This document shows positions 17,879 through 30,707 of a stretch of 64,000 bases of DNA, piece after piece (positions within the stretch are counted from its first letter, which is position 1; each line of letters opens with the position of its first letter). The notes beneath the pieces are model-generated. The model ran no database searches. It was not told where the DNA came from and saw nothing but the letters and a program-made list of their open reading frames with translations. Both the position numbers and the translations under genes were made by a program. Location: assembly GCF_001499735.1 (NCBI RefSeq), contig NZ_LN848257.1:3918808-3982807 (forward strand). Direction: 5' to 3'. Origin of the DNA: Thiocapsa sp. KS1 (GTDB taxonomy: Bacteria > Pseudomonadota > Gammaproteobacteria > Chromatiales > Chromatiaceae).

Positions 17879-18810
17879 CACCAGAGAAAATCAAGGCACG
17901 CGCTCGGTTCGGCAAGGTCGCCGTACTCCTCGGCGGGCGCGCCGCGGAGCGCGAGATCTCGCTCAAGAGCGGCAGTGCCGTGCTGGCCGCCCTGCTGCGT
18001 CGGGGCATCGACGCCCATGCGCTGGATCCGGACGAGCGTGTCCTGGAGCGCCTGCGCACGGAGGGCTTCGACCGCGCCTTCGTCATCCTGCACGGGCGCG
18101 GCGGCGAAGACGGTCAGATTCAGGGCGCCTTGGAGACCATCGGCATGCCCTACACGGGCTCCGGGGTGCTCGGGTCGGCGCTGGGCATGGACAAGTATCG
18201 CTGCAAGCTCGCTTGGACGGGGTGCGGACTGCCGACCGCCGCGTCGGTGCTGCTGCGCACGGAGGCCGATCTGGCCGGTGCCGAGGCGTTGGGCTTTCCG
18301 CTCATGATCAAGCCGGTTCACGAGGGTTCGAGCATCGGGATGGCGCGGGTCGAGGATCCGACCGCGCTCGCCGATGCCTGGCGCACGGCGCGGGGCTACG
18401 ATGCCCTGGTTCTCGCCGAGCGCTGGATTCAGGGGGCCGAGTACACCTGCGCCATCCTCGGCCAGGAGGCGCTGCCCATGATCCGACTCGAAACCCCGCA
18501 CGCCTTTTACGATTTCGAGGCCAAGTATCGGGCCGACAGCACGCGCTATCACTGTCCCTGCGGCCTGCCCGAAGCGGATGAGTCGCGCTTGCAGCGACTC
18601 GCGCTGGACGCCTTCGAGGCGACCGGTGCGAGCGGTTGGGGCCGGGTCGACCTGATGGTCGACGGGAGCGGCGAGCCGTTCCTGCTGGAGATCAACACGG
18701 TGCCGGGCATGACCGATCACAGCCTGGTGCCGATGGCCGCGCGGGTAGCGGGGCTTGACTTCGACAGTCTGGTGCTGCGGATCCTGGAGACGAGCCTCGA
18801 CCGTGGTTGA
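17875..18810 (+). CDS. ddlB: D-alanine:D-alanine ligase
   Basis: ATP-grasp enzyme that makes the D-Ala-D-Ala dipeptide used by Mur[20 protein letters not shown] is the N-terminal signature; [16 protein letters not shown], the serine loop [15 protein letters not shown] and the metal-binding [16 protein letters not shown] near the C-terminus follow. 311 residues. Translation starts at an ATGA overlap with murB; the end overlaps the GTG start of ftsQ by 8 bp. Confidence 0.95.
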   Translation: MTPEKIKARARFGKVAVLLGGRAAEREISLKSGSAVLAALLRRGIDAHALDPDERVLERLRTEGFDRAFVILHGRGGEDGQIQGALETIGMPYTGSGVLGSALGMDKYRCKLAWTGCGLPTAASVLLRTEADLAGAEALGFPLMIKPVHEGSSIGMARVEDPTALADAWRTARGYDALVLAERWIQGAEYTCAILGQEALPMIRLETPHAFYDFEAKYRADSTRYHCPCGLPEADESRLQRLALDAFEATGASGWGRVDLMVDGSGEPFLLEINTVPGMTDHSLVPMAARVAGLDFDSLVLRILETSLDRG

Positions 18811-19597
18811 CCCGGCGCAAACAGTCCCTCCGGCGGTTGCGGCGCGCCCGCGGCGCACCGGGCGCTGGCTTGCGCTGCTCGGGCTCGTCTTGATCTCGGG
18901 GATGGCGAGCGGTGTTTGGCTGCTCGGCCATTGGGAGCCGCAGCTGCTGCCGGTGCGCATCATCGAGGTGGAAGGCGAGCTGCACCACCATTCATCGCGG
19001 TTGTTGCAGGAGACCATCAGCGCGCGGTTGCGCGGCGGCATCCTGACCGCGGATCTGCAGGACCTGAGGCGCGCCGCCGAGGATTTGGCTTGGGTCGGTC
19101 GGGCAACCGTGCGGCGCGTCTGGCCGGATCGCCTGCAGGTCGAGGTCGAGGAGCATCGGCCGATCGCGCGCTGGAACAGCGACGGACTGGTGACCGCCGA
19201 GGGCATCGTCTTTCGGCCCGGTACGGGCACGGTGCCTGCCGGTCTGCCGCTGCTCGAAGGCGAGGATCGACGGGCCCCGGAGGTCGTGAAGCGCTATGTG
19301 CAGTGGCGTGACGATTTGATGTTGGTCGGCCATCTGATCCAGACCCTCTCGGTCGACCCGCGCGGGGCTTGGCGGGTGGAGCTGGTGATGGGTGCCGAGC
19401 TGTACCTCGGCACGGAGGCGGTCGACCAACGGCTCGCGCGGTTCATCGCCAGTGCGGCACAGTTGGAGGCGGCGGGGCAGCCGCTGGTGGTGGACCTGCG
19501 CTACAGCAACGGTTTCGCCGTGAAATGGGCAGCGAACGCCGAGCCACAGGCTCGTGCGACAACGGATCGCCCGACGCGATCCGGCAAACGAGGATAA
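18803..19597 (+). CDS. ftsQ: Cell division protein FtsQ
   Basis: Bitopic division protein linking early and late divisome parts. A basic cytoplasmic segment (ARPRRTGRW) is followed by a membrane helix at about 22-42 ([19 protein letters not shown]) and a POTRA domain starting with [17 protein letters not shown]. The conserved [22 protein letters not shown] stretch leads into the beta domain. The GTG at 18803, overlapping ddlB, gives 264 residues; the open frame further upstream lies inside ddlB and is not used. Confidence 0.92.
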   Translation: MVDPAQTVPPAVAARPRRTGRWLALLGLVLISGMASGVWLLGHWEPQLLPVRIIEVEGELHHHSSRLLQETISARLRGGILTADLQDLRRAAEDLAWVGRATVRRVWPDRLQVEVEEHRPIARWNSDGLVTAEGIVFRPGTGTVPAGLPLLEGEDRRAPEVVKRYVQWRDDLMLVGHLIQTLSVDPRGAWRVELVMGAELYLGTEAVDQRLARFIASAAQLEAAGQPLVVDLRYSNGFAVKWAANAEPQARATTDRPTRSGKRG

Positions 19598-19603
19598 GAC
19601 CGG

Positions 19604-20839
19604 ATGTCGAGACGTAACGACAAGAATTTATTGGTGGGCTTGGATATCGGCACCTCGAAGGTCGCCGCGCTGGTCGGCGAGCTCAAGGACGACAACCAGA
19701 TCGAGATCATCGGTATCGGCACACACCCCTCGCGGGGTCTGAAGAAGGGCGTGGTCGTCGACATCGAGTCGACCGTCCAGTCGATCCAGCGCGCGGTCGA
19801 AGAGGCCGAGCTGATGGCCGGCTGCGAGATCCACTCGGTGCATGCCGGGATCGCCGGCAGCCATGTGCGCAGCCTCAACTCGCACGGCATCACCGCGATC
19901 AAGGAGGTCGAGGTCACCCAGGCCGATGTCGATCGGGTCATCGATGCGGCGCGCGCCGTGGCGATCCCGGCCGATCAGAAGATCCTGCATATCCTGCCGC
20001 AGGAATTCATCATCGACGACCAAGAGGGCATCCGCGAGCCAATCGGGATGTGCGGCGTGCGCCTCGAAGCCCGCGTGCACATGGTCACGGGTGCGGTGAG
20101 TGCCGCACAGAACATCATCAAATGCATCCGGCGCTGCGGGCTGGAGGTCGACGATCTGGTGCTCGCGCAGCTCAGCTCGAGCTACTCGGTGCTCGGCGAC
20201 GACGAGAAGGAGCTCGGCGTCTGTGTCGTCGACATCGGCGGCGGCACGACGGATCTCGCCGTCTTCACCGACGGGGCGATTCGCCACACCGCGGTCATCC
20301 CGATCGCCGGCGATCAGGTCACCAACGACATCGCGGTCGCGCTGCGCACGCCGACACAGCATGCCGAGCTGATCAAGGTCAAGCATGCCTGCGCCCTGGC
20401 GCAGCTGGCCGCCAACAGCGAGTCCATCGAGGTGCCGAGCATCGGCGATCGTCCGCCGCGCAGGCTCTCGCGCCAGACCTTGGCCGAGGTGGTCGAGCCG
20501 CGTTACGAGGAGCTTCTGACCCTGCTGCACAACGAGCTGCGCCGCAGCGGTTTCGAGGATCTGGTCGCGGGCGGCGTGGTGTTGACCGGCGGCAGCTCGA
20601 AGATGGAAGGCTTGATCGAGCTGGCCGAGGAGGTCTTCCACATGCCGGTGCGTCTGGGTGTCCCGCAGTATGTGATCGGGATGAACGAGGTCGTGAACAA
20701 TCCGATCTATTCGACCGGCGTGGGTCTCCTGATGTACGCGCGCCAGCACCGGTTCTCGCGGCGGCCGGAGATCGGCGATTCCGCCGGGCTGCGGGGCGCT
20801 TGGTCGCGGATGCGGAGTTGGTTTCAGGGTAATTTTTAG
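19604..20839 (+). CDS. ftsA: Cell division protein FtsA
   Basis: Actin-like ATPase that anchors FtsZ to the membrane and recruits later divisome proteins. Actin-fold motifs: GLDIGTSKVAALVG (phosphate 1), DIGGGTTDLAVF (phosphate 2) and VLTGGSSKMEGL (adenosine). The 1C subdomain region SHVRSLNSHGI is present. The C-terminus ends in an amphipathic helix (GAWSRMRSWFQGNF) that would be the membrane-targeting sequence. 411 residues, starting 6 bp after ftsQ. A 255-bp gap with a hairpin separates it from ftsZ. Confidence 0.97.
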   Translation: MSRRNDKNLLVGLDIGTSKVAALVGELKDDNQIEIIGIGTHPSRGLKKGVVVDIESTVQSIQRAVEEAELMAGCEIHSVHAGIAGSHVRSLNSHGITAIKEVEVTQADVDRVIDAARAVAIPADQKILHILPQEFIIDDQEGIREPIGMCGVRLEARVHMVTGAVSAAQNIIKCIRRCGLEVDDLVLAQLSSSYSVLGDDEKELGVCVVDIGGGTTDLAVFTDGAIRHTAVIPIAGDQVTNDIAVALRTPTQHAELIKVKHACALAQLAANSESIEVPSIGDRPPRRLSRQTLAEVVEPRYEELLTLLHNELRRSGFEDLVAGGVVLTGGSSKMEGLIELAEEVFHMPVRLGVPQYVIGMNEVVNNPIYSTGVGLLMYARQHRFSRRPEIGDSAGLRGAWSRMRSWFQGNF

Positions 20840-20845
20840 TCGAGT

Positions 20846-20877
20846 CGCGTCCGGTACGACATCGGGACGCGGTTTAG
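20846..20877. repeat. Inverted repeat with GGACGCGGTTTAG arm after ftsA
   Basis: Just after the ftsA stop, CGCGTCC (20846-20852) pairs with GGACGCG (20865-20871), and the right arm continues into GTTTAG, giving the 13-mer GGACGCGGTTTAG at 20865-20877. The same 13-mer recurs at 30594 and, reversed, at 42854. In this position the hairpin could also reduce read-through between ftsA and ftsZ. No T-run follows. The remaining 20878-21080 stretch holds no gene that I can support. Confidence 0.7.
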
Positions 20878-21094
20878 GTCGGTCGGATGTTTTGCGATGG
20901 GGCTTTGGCCCCGATGCAAACGGGTATGGGGTGGGGGTTTCGTCAAACCTCATCGGTCGGGGGGGCCGCGACCTGCGGTCTCGGGCTGCGACGCATCTCG
21001 CGTCGCGGCGGTGTCGGGGGGCGTTCGCGCCGAGGCGCGTGCGTACGAGGTTTCAAAGGTCGTGCAACATACAGTTTCGAGAGGAGACAACACC

Positions 21095-22264
21095 ATGTTC
21101 GAGCTCATGGATACCCATAGCCAAAACGCTGTCATCAAGGTCATCGGGGTCGGCGGCGGCGGCGGCAACGCGGTCAATCATATGGTTGCGGCGACGATCG
21201 AAGGGGTTGACTTCATCTGCGCGAACACCGACGCTCAGGCGCTCAAGAGTTCGCAGGTCAAGACCATCCTTCAGCTCGGTGCAGGCATCACCAAGGGTTT
21301 GGGTGCCGGTGCCGACCCCGAGGTCGGGCGCAATTCGGCGATGGAAGACCGCGATCGGATCCAAGAGGCGCTCGAGGGTGCGGACATGGTCTTCATCACC
21401 GCCGGCATGGGCGGCGGGACCGGCACGGGTGCGGCACCCGTGGTGGCCCAGGTTGCAAAGGAGCTCGGGATCCTGACGGTTGCGGTCGTGACCAAGCCCT
21501 TCCCGTTCGAAGGGACCAAGCGTCGTCGCATCGCCGAGGAAGGGATCGCCGAGCTGGCCAAGCACGTCGACTCCCTGATCACCATCCCCAACGAGAAGCT
21601 CCTGGCCGTTCTCGGCAAGGAGATGAGCCTGCTCGGCGCCTTCAGCGCCGCCAACGATGTCCTGCTCCATGCGACTCAGGGCATCGCGGAGCTGATCACC
21701 CGCCCGGGCCTGATCAACGTGGACTTCGCCGACGTCAAGACCGTCATGTCCGAGATGGGCGTGGCCATGATGGGGACGGGTGCCGCGCGCGGTGAGCACC
21801 GCGCCCGCGAGGCCGCCGAAGCCGCTATCCGCAGCCCGCTGCTGGAAGACATCGATCTCGCCGGCGCGAAGGGCATCCTGGTCAACATCACCGCCGGATT
21901 GAGCCTCACGATCGGCGAGTTCGATGAGGTCGGCAACACGGTGCGGGATTTCGCCGACGACGATGCAACGGTCGTGGTGGGCACCGTGATCGACCCGGCC
22001 CTGGACGACGAGCTGCGCGTCACCGTCGTCGCGACCGGCCTGGGGGAGCGTCGCGTCATGCTCAAGCGCCAAGTCGTGCATGAAACCGCAGCGATGCACC
22101 TGGTCAGCAGCGCGGGGGGCAACGAGGGCGCGCCAAACTACAACGACCTGGGACGGCCTGCCATCTATCGCCGCGGCGGTGCCGCAGCGGTGGCGGAGGC
22201 GGTGGTCGAGAGCGATCTCGACTATCTCGATATCCCGGCGTTCCTGCGCCGTCAGGCCGATTGA
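21095..22264 (+). CDS. ftsZ: Cell division GTPase FtsZ
   Basis: Tubulin homologue that forms the Z-ring. [13 protein letters not shown] is the N-terminal nucleotide loop and [15 protein letters not shown] the tubulin signature. The T7 loop [11 protein letters not shown] carries the catalytic Asp. After a short linker the C-terminal peptide [13 protein letters not shown] is the conserved binding site for FtsA and ZapD, both of which are encoded in this window. The ATG at 21095 follows a strong Shine-Dalgarno (GAGGAG, 21081-21086) and gives 389 residues; upstream in-frame codons are not FtsZ-like. Confidence 0.97.
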   Translation: MFELMDTHSQNAVIKVIGVGGGGGNAVNHMVAATIEGVDFICANTDAQALKSSQVKTILQLGAGITKGLGAGADPEVGRNSAMEDRDRIQEALEGADMVFITAGMGGGTGTGAAPVVAQVAKELGILTVAVVTKPFPFEGTKRRRIAEEGIAELAKHVDSLITIPNEKLLAVLGKEMSLLGAFSAANDVLLHATQGIAELITRPGLINVDFADVKTVMSEMGVAMMGTGAARGEHRAREAAEAAIRSPLLEDIDLAGAKGILVNITAGLSLTIGEFDEVGNTVRDFADDDATVVVGTVIDPALDDELRVTVVATGLGERRVMLKRQVVHETAAMHLVSSAGGNEGAPNYNDLGRPAIYRRGGAAAVAEAVVESDLDYLDIPAFLRRQAD

Positions 22265-22331
22265 TCAGGGGTTTCCCTCTATCGAATAGTTCTTCTAAAA
22301 CAGTCGTCTTTAAAATGGTTCGTTATCGATC

Positions 22332-22360
22332 TTGATAAACGTCGGGGAAAACCCTAAGCT
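22332..22360 (+). promoter_or_regulatory. Candidate lpxC promoter
   Basis: TTGATA (22332-22337), 17 bp, TAAGCT (22355-22360) lies in a locally AT-rich stretch of the ftsZ-lpxC gap, about 150 bp upstream of the lpxC start. It is a reasonable but not strong sigma-70 match; lpxC may also be read from ftsZ. Confidence 0.4.
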
Positions 22361-22371
22361 TGTCGTGAAGG

Positions 22372-22387
22372 GGCTCGCATGCGAGCC
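22372..22387. repeat. Perfect 16-bp palindrome in the lpxC leader
   Basis: GGCTCGCATGCGAGCC is a perfect palindrome 12 bp downstream of the candidate lpxC -10 box. It could be an operator for a dimeric regulator or a short hairpin in the leader RNA. I recognise no specific regulator for it. Confidence 0.5.
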
Positions 22388-22515
22388 GCAAAACAACAGG
22401 ACGAATGGAAAACGACCGTGGTGCCGGCACAGGGATGCCGGGCCACGCTCGGTCGTCGATCAGCGGGCAGCGGATGCCGACAGCCGTCACGGCTTGCGAT
22501 GGGAGAACTCGACCG

Positions 22516-23427
22516 ATGCTCAAGCAGCGTACCTTGAAGAATGTGATCCGGGCGACCGGCGTCGGCCTGCACACCGGCGAGAAGATCCCGTTGACCTTGC
22601 GGCCGGCGGCCCCCGACACGGGCATTATTTTCCGCCGAGTCGATCTGGACGTGCCCGTCGAGATCAAGGCAACCCCGTTCAACGTCGGCGATACACGGCT
22701 GTCGACGACGCTGGTGAAGGGGGATGTTCGTGTCTCGACGGTCGAGCATATCCTGTCGGCTTTCGCCGGCCTCGGGATCGACAACGCCTATGTGGATGTC
22801 GGCGCCGCGGAGGTGCCGATCATGGACGGCAGTGCCGGGCCTTTCGTGTTCCTGGTCCAGTCGGCCGGTGTGGAAGAGCAGAATCGTGCCAAGCGCTTCA
22901 TCCGGATCAAGCGGCCGGTCGAGGTGCGCGACGGCGACAAATACGCGCGCTTCACGCCTTACAACGGATTCAAGGTAGAGTTCTCGATCGACTTCGACCA
23001 TCCCGCGTTCCATGCGCGGTCCAACCGGGCGATCGTCGACTTTTCCACCTCCTCGTTCGTGAAGGAGGTGAGCAGGGCGCGCACCTTCGGCTTCCTGCGC
23101 GAGATCGAGGCCTTGCGTGCACAGAATTTGGCGCTGGGCGGCAGTCTCGACAATGCCGTGGTGGTCGACGAGTACCGTGTCCTCAACGACGAAGGTTTGC
23201 GTTACGAAGACGAGTTCGTGAAGCACAAGATCCTGGATGCGATCGGCGATCTCTATCTCTTGGGGCACACCCTGATCGGATCCTTCCAGGCCCACAAGTC
23301 CGGACATGCGCTCAACAACAACCTGTTGCGGGCGTTGGTGGCCGACGTCAATGCCTGGGAGGAGGTGGTGTTCGAAGACTCCGCCGAGTCCCCGATCTGC
23401 TATGCGCACCCGATGGCGCTGGCCTAG
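22516..23427 (+). CDS. lpxC: UDP-3-O-acyl-N-acetylglucosamine deacetylase LpxC
   Basis: Zinc enzyme for the first committed step of lipid A synthesis. [21 protein letters not shown] is the standard N-terminus, so I take the ATG at 22516 with GGGAG upstream rather than an open-frame ATG at 22405. Zinc ligands are visible as His78 (STVEHILSA) and His237/Asp241 ([10 protein letters not shown]). 303 residues, close to the 305 of E. coli. The stop codon overlaps that of convergent dciA, and a terminator lies about 60 bp downstream. Confidence 0.96.
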   Translation: MLKQRTLKNVIRATGVGLHTGEKIPLTLRPAAPDTGIIFRRVDLDVPVEIKATPFNVGDTRLSTTLVKGDVRVSTVEHILSAFAGLGIDNAYVDVGAAEVPIMDGSAGPFVFLVQSAGVEEQNRAKRFIRIKRPVEVRDGDKYARFTPYNGFKVEFSIDFDHPAFHARSNRAIVDFSTSSFVKEVSRARTFGFLREIEALRAQNLALGGSLDNAVVVDEYRVLNDEGLRYEDEFVKHKILDAIGDLYLLGHTLIGSFQAHKSGHALNNNLLRALVADVNAWEEVVFEDSAESPICYAHPMALA

Positions 23428-23981
23428 TCCGATTCCGCAGCCGGCGTCTTCCCGACGCCGCGCGATCCCGGCGATTCATCCCTCCCGTCCCCGGCCGTCG
23501 TCAAGGCGGCCGGGGTATGGTTTTTTGCGAAACGCCGAAACACCTCGGCCAACACCGGGTCCGACATCCCCTGCGCCGCGCCGAGGAGATGCGCGATCGT
23601 CCGAGCTGTCAGCCGGCTACCGCCGCTCGGTGGCGTCTGGAGCTCCCTTCCCGGCCCGACCTGAAGGCTTGCCGGCACCTCGACCTCCGCCCGGATGCGA
23701 ACTCGGGTCACGACCTTGACGACGCCCTCGCGCCCGAGCGATCGCGTCAGATCCTCGATCAAGAAGCGTGCGCGGGTGACCCAAGCCGGAGAGTCGAAAT
23801 GCAGCGTCAAGACACCGTCGGCAAGAGTCGCGTCGCGGCAATGACCGCGCAGAGGATCGGGCAGTCGACCCAGCGCGATACCGAACAACGCCAGCTCGCG
23901 GTCGCGGTGCTCCAGATGCCGACGGATCAGACGGTTGGACTGAAGCAGCTCGCGCACGTGAGCTAAACCCGGACGAAGCAT
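23424..23981 (-). CDS. dciA: DciA-like protein (DUF721 family), probable DnaB-loading factor
   Basis: DciA proteins load the replicative helicase in bacteria that lack DnaC/DnaI. The DUF721 core is visible in residues about 1-95 ([53 protein letters not shown]). After it comes a low-complexity C-terminal tail rich in Gly, Ser and Asp, part of which is encoded by the lpxC terminator. I use the ATG at 23981 (MLRPGLAH), giving about 185 residues; the ATG at 24023 would add 14. Position next to lpxC and secA is typical for gammaproteobacterial DUF721 genes. Confidence 0.8.
   Translation of the reverse strand: MLRPGLAHVRELLQSNRLIRRHLEHRDRELALFGIALGRLPDPLRGHCRDATLADGVLTLHFDSPAWVTRARFLIEDLTRSLGREGVVKVVTRVRIRAEVEVPASLQVGPGRELQTPPSGGSRLTARTIAHLLGAAQGMSDPVLAEVFRRFAKNHTPAALTTAGDGRDESPGSRGVGKTPAAESD
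23489..23526 (+). terminator. Rho-independent terminator of lpxC, inside dciA
   Basis: CCCCGGCCG (23489-23497) pairs perfectly with CGGCCGGGG (23507-23515) and is followed by TATGG and six T (23521-23526). It is correctly oriented for transcripts leaving lpxC. It lies within the last part of the dciA coding frame on the other strand. Confidence 0.75.
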
Positions 23982-24133
23982 CGGAGGTAATCCTCGACAT
24001 GCAGAGGGCCGAGCAAACGCCATCCCGATGGTTGCTCACGCCGAAAAACGAATCGACCTGGGACACGATTGTGACGACAATCGAACTTTGTGCCCAGTGC
24101 CCATTTAGTAAAGACCAAAGCAGAGAGAAGACG

Positions 24134-25069
24134 ATGCACCACCTCGACCGACGAAAAACCGATCGCGGACAGGCCGTTATAGCGCTCTTGGCGGTTACCC
24201 TCTTCACCGTGGCTGGCGTAGGATTAGGATTCTGGATCGCGCACTATCAAAATCTGACGACACTTGTCGACAATCACGCTCAGCTGACGCTTGTTTCCCG
24301 ATCCTCGCCTGCACCACTCCCCCCCTCGTCTGCTCCGACAACCTCCGACGACATCGATGCCATCGCCGCCCGCGTCGGCGAGATGCAAGCCGAGCTTCTG
24401 AGGCTCAACGCCCTCGGCGAGCGACTGGTCCGGATGTCGGGACTCAATCCCGACGAGTTCGATTTCGAGAACCCTCCTCCGCGAGGCGGTGCCGAAGACG
24501 GGCCGGCCCGGGACTTCACGATCCGCGAGATCGCCAGCGAGCTCGGAAGTATGGTCAGCCTGGTTCAGGACCGCCAGCGCAAGCTCGAGGTCATCGAAGA
24601 CGTCATCATGGAGAAGGACCTCACCGCGCAGGTGATGCCGTCCGGGTGGCCGGTTCGGGCCGGTTACGTCACCTCGCGCTTCGGTTTTCGCGTGCATCCC
24701 ACCAAGAAGAGACGCCTCTTTCACGAGGGGGTCGACTTCGCGAGTCCGCGCGGTACGCCGGTCGTGGCTGTCGCCGACGGTGTCGTGACCTTCAGCGGTC
24801 GCAAGGGCGGGTACGGGCGTATGGTCGACATCCGGCATGTCAACGGGCTGGTCACGCGCTATGCCCACAATCAGGACAATCTCGTCAAAGAGGGCCAGAT
24901 GGTCCGGCAGGGACAGAAGATCGCGACGGTCGGATCCTCCGGAACGGCGACCGGTCCGCATGTCCATTTCGAGGTTCTGAAAGACGGTAAGGCGGTCGAC
25001 CCCTTCCGCTATATCGACCGTCAGCCTCGCCCCGTCATGGCCGGCGCTCCCGACGATCAACCCGGTTAG
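24134..25069 (+). CDS. Membrane-anchored M23 family peptidase (LytM domain)
   Basis: About 311 residues: a membrane helix at about 14-35 (AVIALLAVTLFTVAGVGLGFW), a periplasmic helical segment, then a C-terminal M23 peptidase domain. Zinc ligands are intact: His197 and Asp201 in HEGVDF and His278 in HVHFEV (His276 also conserved), so the enzyme is probably an active endopeptidase rather than a degenerate LytM activator. The start is the ATG at 24134 (MHHLDRRKTD); an open-frame ATG at 23999 overlaps dciA. Genes of this type commonly lie between lpxC/DUF721 and secA in gammaproteobacteria, suggesting a role in wall growth. Confidence 0.9.
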   Translation: MHHLDRRKTDRGQAVIALLAVTLFTVAGVGLGFWIAHYQNLTTLVDNHAQLTLVSRSSPAPLPPSSAPTTSDDIDAIAARVGEMQAELLRLNALGERLVRMSGLNPDEFDFENPPPRGGAEDGPARDFTIREIASELGSMVSLVQDRQRKLEVIEDVIMEKDLTAQVMPSGWPVRAGYVTSRFGFRVHPTKKRRLFHEGVDFASPRGTPVVAVADGVVTFSGRKGGYGRMVDIRHVNGLVTRYAHNQDNLVKEGQMVRQGQKIATVGSSGTATGPHVHFEVLKDGKAVDPFRYIDRQPRPVMAGAPDDQPG

Positions 25070-25192
25070 GGACGGCCGATACAGGCAATCACCGCAGATC
25101 GCAGCCGCGGTCGCACCTCCCATCGCACCTGCGGCTGTCATTGAATTCCGGTATCATGCCGGGATTTTCCCGACAGGTCGCAAACGTACCCG

Positions 25193-28051
<2,859 letters not shown>

Positions 28052-28059
28052 GCGATACC

Positions 28060-29301
28060 ATGGCACCTTCGGAGCAGCCCGCGTTCGATCAGGTCCGGGC
28101 GGACCAAACCTGGCTCCCCGTTGCGGGCGTGCGTCTGGCCGCCGGCGCGGCCGGCATTCGTTATCGGGAGCGGGATGACCTGGTCGTCATGGAGCTCGCT
28201 CCCGGCAGTCGATGTGCGGCCGTCTTCACGCGCAATGCCTTCTGTGCCGCGCCCGTGCGGCTCGCAAAGACCCACCTGGGTCAAGCGCTGCCGCGTTACC
28301 TGCTGATCAACGCCGGTAACGCCAACGCCGGGACAGGTCGCCGCGGGATTGCGGACGCCGAGTCGAGCTGCGCGGCACTCGCCGCTGTCGGTCACTGTGC
28401 CGTCGAGGAGGTGCTGCCTTTCTCGACCGGCGTGATCGGCGAGCACCTGCCGGTCGATCGCATCGCCGCAGCCCTGCCGGACCTCCTCGGTCGACTGGAT
28501 GCATCCGCATGGCCCGCCGCCGCGCGCGCCATCATGACCACGGATCGGGTGCCCAAGCTGGTCTCGCGCCGCTTCGAGATCGACGGTCACACCGCCTCGA
28601 TCACCGGGATCGCCAAGGGCGCCGGGATGATCTGTCCGAACATGGCGACCATGCTTGCCTTCATCGCGACCGATGCCGCCGTGGCGCCCGACCTGCTCCA
28701 GGCGTGTCTGGGCTCGGCGGTCGCGCGATCCTTCAATGCCATCACGGTCGACGGCGACACCTCGACCAACGACGCCTGCGTGCTGGTCGCGACCGGTGCC
28801 TGCGGGAATCCCGAGATCCGCGACGGCGCATCGCCGCAATACGCTGCACTCCGGAGCGCCGTCGATGCGGTCTGTGTGGAGCTGGCGACCGCCATCGTGC
28901 GCGACGCCGAGGGTGCGACCAAGCTGGTGACCGTGCAGGTCGAGGGTGCGGCCGATGTCGAGGAGGCCCGCGCGGTCGCCTACACCATCGCCCATTCGCC
29001 CTTGGTGAAGACGGCGCTCTTCGCGTCCGATCCCAACTGGGGCCGCATCCTGGCCGCCGTCGGGCGTGCGGGTCTTCGGGATCTCGACATCGATCGGATC
29101 CGAATCCACCTCGGCGAGGTCCTGATCGTCGATGCCGGGGGTCGTGCACCCGACTATAAGGAGGAGGCCGGGGCTGCGGTCATGGCCGAGCCCGAGATCC
29201 TGATCCGCGTCTCGCTTGGCCGGGGCCCGGCCGAGGCACGGGTCTTGACCTGCGATCTCTCCTACGACTACGTCCGGATCAACGCCGAATACCGCAGTTG
29301 A
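28060..29301 (+). CDS. argJ: Glutamate N-acetyltransferase / amino-acid acetyltransferase ArgJ
   Basis: Bifunctional arginine enzyme that recycles the acetyl group between ornithine and glutamate. The autoprocessing site is visible as [12 protein letters not shown], with Thr197 as the nucleophile that becomes the new N-terminus of the beta chain. KGAGMI and the beta-chain signature [13 protein letters not shown] are present. About 413 residues from the ATG at 28060, 8 bp after secA; an ATG at 28030 inside secA is less likely. The stop overlaps the next gene as TTGA. Confidence 0.93.
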   Translation: MAPSEQPAFDQVRADQTWLPVAGVRLAAGAAGIRYRERDDLVVMELAPGSRCAAVFTRNAFCAAPVRLAKTHLGQALPRYLLINAGNANAGTGRRGIADAESSCAALAAVGHCAVEEVLPFSTGVIGEHLPVDRIAAALPDLLGRLDASAWPAAARAIMTTDRVPKLVSRRFEIDGHTASITGIAKGAGMICPNMATMLAFIATDAAVAPDLLQACLGSAVARSFNAITVDGDTSTNDACVLVATGACGNPEIRDGASPQYAALRSAVDAVCVELATAIVRDAEGATKLVTVQVEGAADVEEARAVAYTIAHSPLVKTALFASDPNWGRILAAVGRAGLRDLDIDRIRIHLGEVLIVDAGGRAPDYKEEAGAAVMAEPEILIRVSLGRGPAEARVLTCDLSYDYVRINAEYRS

Positions 29302-30248
29302 GCGTCGACCTGATTCATGTGATGGTCGGCGCGATCTCCGATCGGGCGGGACGCGTGCTCGTGACCAAACGCCCCGATCATGTCCATCAGGGCGGGCTGT
29401 GGGAGTTTCCGGGCGGCAAGCTCGAGCCCGGCGAGTCGCCCGAGCAGGGCCTGGCGCGCGAGCTGGCCGAGGAGCTCGGCATCGAGGTCCACGACAGCCG
29501 TCCGCTGATCCGTATCCGACACCATTACGGCGACCGGCATGTCCTGCTGGATGTCCGGCGCGTGCGCTCCTACGCGGGCGTCCCGGCCGGTCTGGAGGGT
29601 CAGCCCCTCGCTTGGCAACGCCCCGAGACGATGGATCCGGCCTGCTTTCCAGCGGCCGATCGTCCCATCATCACCGCTCTGCGCCTGCCCGGGCGCATGC
29701 TGATCACGGGTCTTGATCCGCTCGACCCCGAGGTCTTTCTGGCGCGGCTTGCGCGCGCCGTCGCGGGTGGAATCAAGCTCGTTCAACTGCGTGCGCACGA
29801 GCTGAATCATGCGGCCTACCGCGATTTGGCGCGGCGCGCCTTCCTGCTCTGCGAGCAGGGCGGTGCACGTCTTCTCCTGAATCGCAACCCGCGGCAGACG
29901 CTGGATGTCCCGCGTCACGGCCTGCACCTCGGAGGGCAGACGCTCGCCCGATTGAGCGAGCGTCCGGGTCGGCCCGACGACCTCGTCGGGGCCTCCTGTC
30001 ACAACGCGGATGATCTCGTGCGCGCGGCGCGCCTAGGGCTCGACTACGCGCTGCTCTCGCCCGTCAATCCGACCGCCTCGCACCCGGACGCCGAGCCCCT
30101 CGGCTGGCACCGCTTCGCCGAGCTTGCCGACGCGGCGACACTCCCGGTTTATGCGCTTGGCGGTTTGAACGGAGCGGATCTGGAGGTCGCCCGTGAGCAT
30201 GGCGCCCAGGGTGTGGCGGCGATTCGAGGCCTTTGGCCGATCGACTGA
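29298..30248 (+). CDS. Nudix (MutT-like) hydrolase fused to a ThiE/TenI-like domain
   Basis: A 316-residue two-domain protein. Residues 1-130 are a MutT-type Nudix hydrolase with a complete Nudix box at 40-62 (GX5EX7REUXEEXGU), able in principle to clean 8-oxo-dGTP. Residues about 135-316 resemble thiamine-phosphate synthase ([30 protein letters not shown]). The usual QLRxK lysine is His here and the pyrophosphate-binding stretch is altered, so the second domain is more likely TenI-like or non-catalytic. The fusion is known in other gammaproteobacteria under the Nudix name. TTG start overlapping the argJ stop. Confidence 0.88.
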   Translation: MSVDLIHVMVGAISDRAGRVLVTKRPDHVHQGGLWEFPGGKLEPGESPEQGLARELAEELGIEVHDSRPLIRIRHHYGDRHVLLDVRRVRSYAGVPAGLEGQPLAWQRPETMDPACFPAADRPIITALRLPGRMLITGLDPLDPEVFLARLARAVAGGIKLVQLRAHELNHAAYRDLARRAFLLCEQGGARLLLNRNPRQTLDVPRHGLHLGGQTLARLSERPGRPDDLVGASCHNADDLVRAARLGLDYALLSPVNPTASHPDAEPLGWHRFAELADAATLPVYALGGLNGADLEVAREHGAQGVAAIRGLWPID

Positions 30249-30261
30249 TCGTTGAAGGCTG

Positions 30262-30287
30262 TGCATGCGAATAAATTCGCACCTACA
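30262..30287. repeat. REP-like palindrome (GTAGGTGCGAAT class)
   Basis: TGCGAAT (30266-30272) and ATTCGCA (30275-30281) form a perfect hairpin with a 2-base centre, and read on the minus strand it is headed by TGTAGG. Hairpins with a GTAG head are the usual form of REP elements in gammaproteobacteria. It sits in the gap between the convergent Nudix/ThiE gene and yacG and may act as a bidirectional terminator. Confidence 0.6.
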
Positions 30288-30316
30288 CGCCGGTCGTTCC
30301 TTTGCCGGAAATCACC

Positions 30317-30517
30317 TTAATGTGCCCCCGGCGAATGCTCGCTCATGGGCGAGTCCTCGTCGGGATCCTCCTCGGTTCCGGGGATCCGGTGATTCTCGTC
30401 GAGCCACTCGCCCAGATCGACCAAACGGCAGCGCTTGCTGCAGAAAGGGCGCCACGGCGACTCCGGACCCCAAACGACCGATTTTCCGCAGCGCGGACAG
30501 GAGACGATCGTGGCCAT
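30317..30517 (-). CDS. yacG: DNA gyrase inhibitor YacG (zinc protein)
   Basis: A 66-residue zinc-ribbon protein; YacG binds GyrB and blocks DNA binding by gyrase. The four cysteines are Cys7, Cys10, Cys26 and Cys30 (CPRC and CSKRC), followed by the conserved [11 protein letters not shown] segment. The tail is acidic and variable. It follows zapD on the same strand, as in E. coli, but is separated from it by a 190-bp gap containing a palindromic repeat. Confidence 0.93.
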   Translation of the reverse strand: MATIVSCPRCGKSVVWGPESPWRPFCSKRCRLVDLGEWLDENHRIPGTEEDPDEDSPMSEHSPGAH

Positions 30518-30593
30518 GGCTAAACTGCGTCCCGAGTGAAGATGGATGTTTTGCTGGTGCCGGCCGTTCGGTGCTCACCTAAAGGTTCGTCCC

Positions 30594-30636
30594 GGACGCG
30601 GTTTAGAAATAAAATGAAAACCTTTGAACCGCGTCC
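30594..30636. repeat. 43-bp inverted-repeat element between zapD and yacG
   Basis: GGACGCGGTT (30594-30603) and AACCGCGTCC (30627-30636) are perfect 10-bp arms around an AT-rich core containing AAATGAAAA. The left arm extends to the 13-mer GGACGCGGTTTAG. Related arms occur after ftsA, after ruvA and in the aryl-polyene operon (42854-42940). The rest of the 30518-30707 gap shows no gene. Confidence 0.8.
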
Positions 30637-30707
30637 ACTGACGAGGCGGTTGGTGAGTGCGAGGGCCGGGGGCGATTCGGAGCAGTGCATACCGTGCATG
30701 ACGCGTT

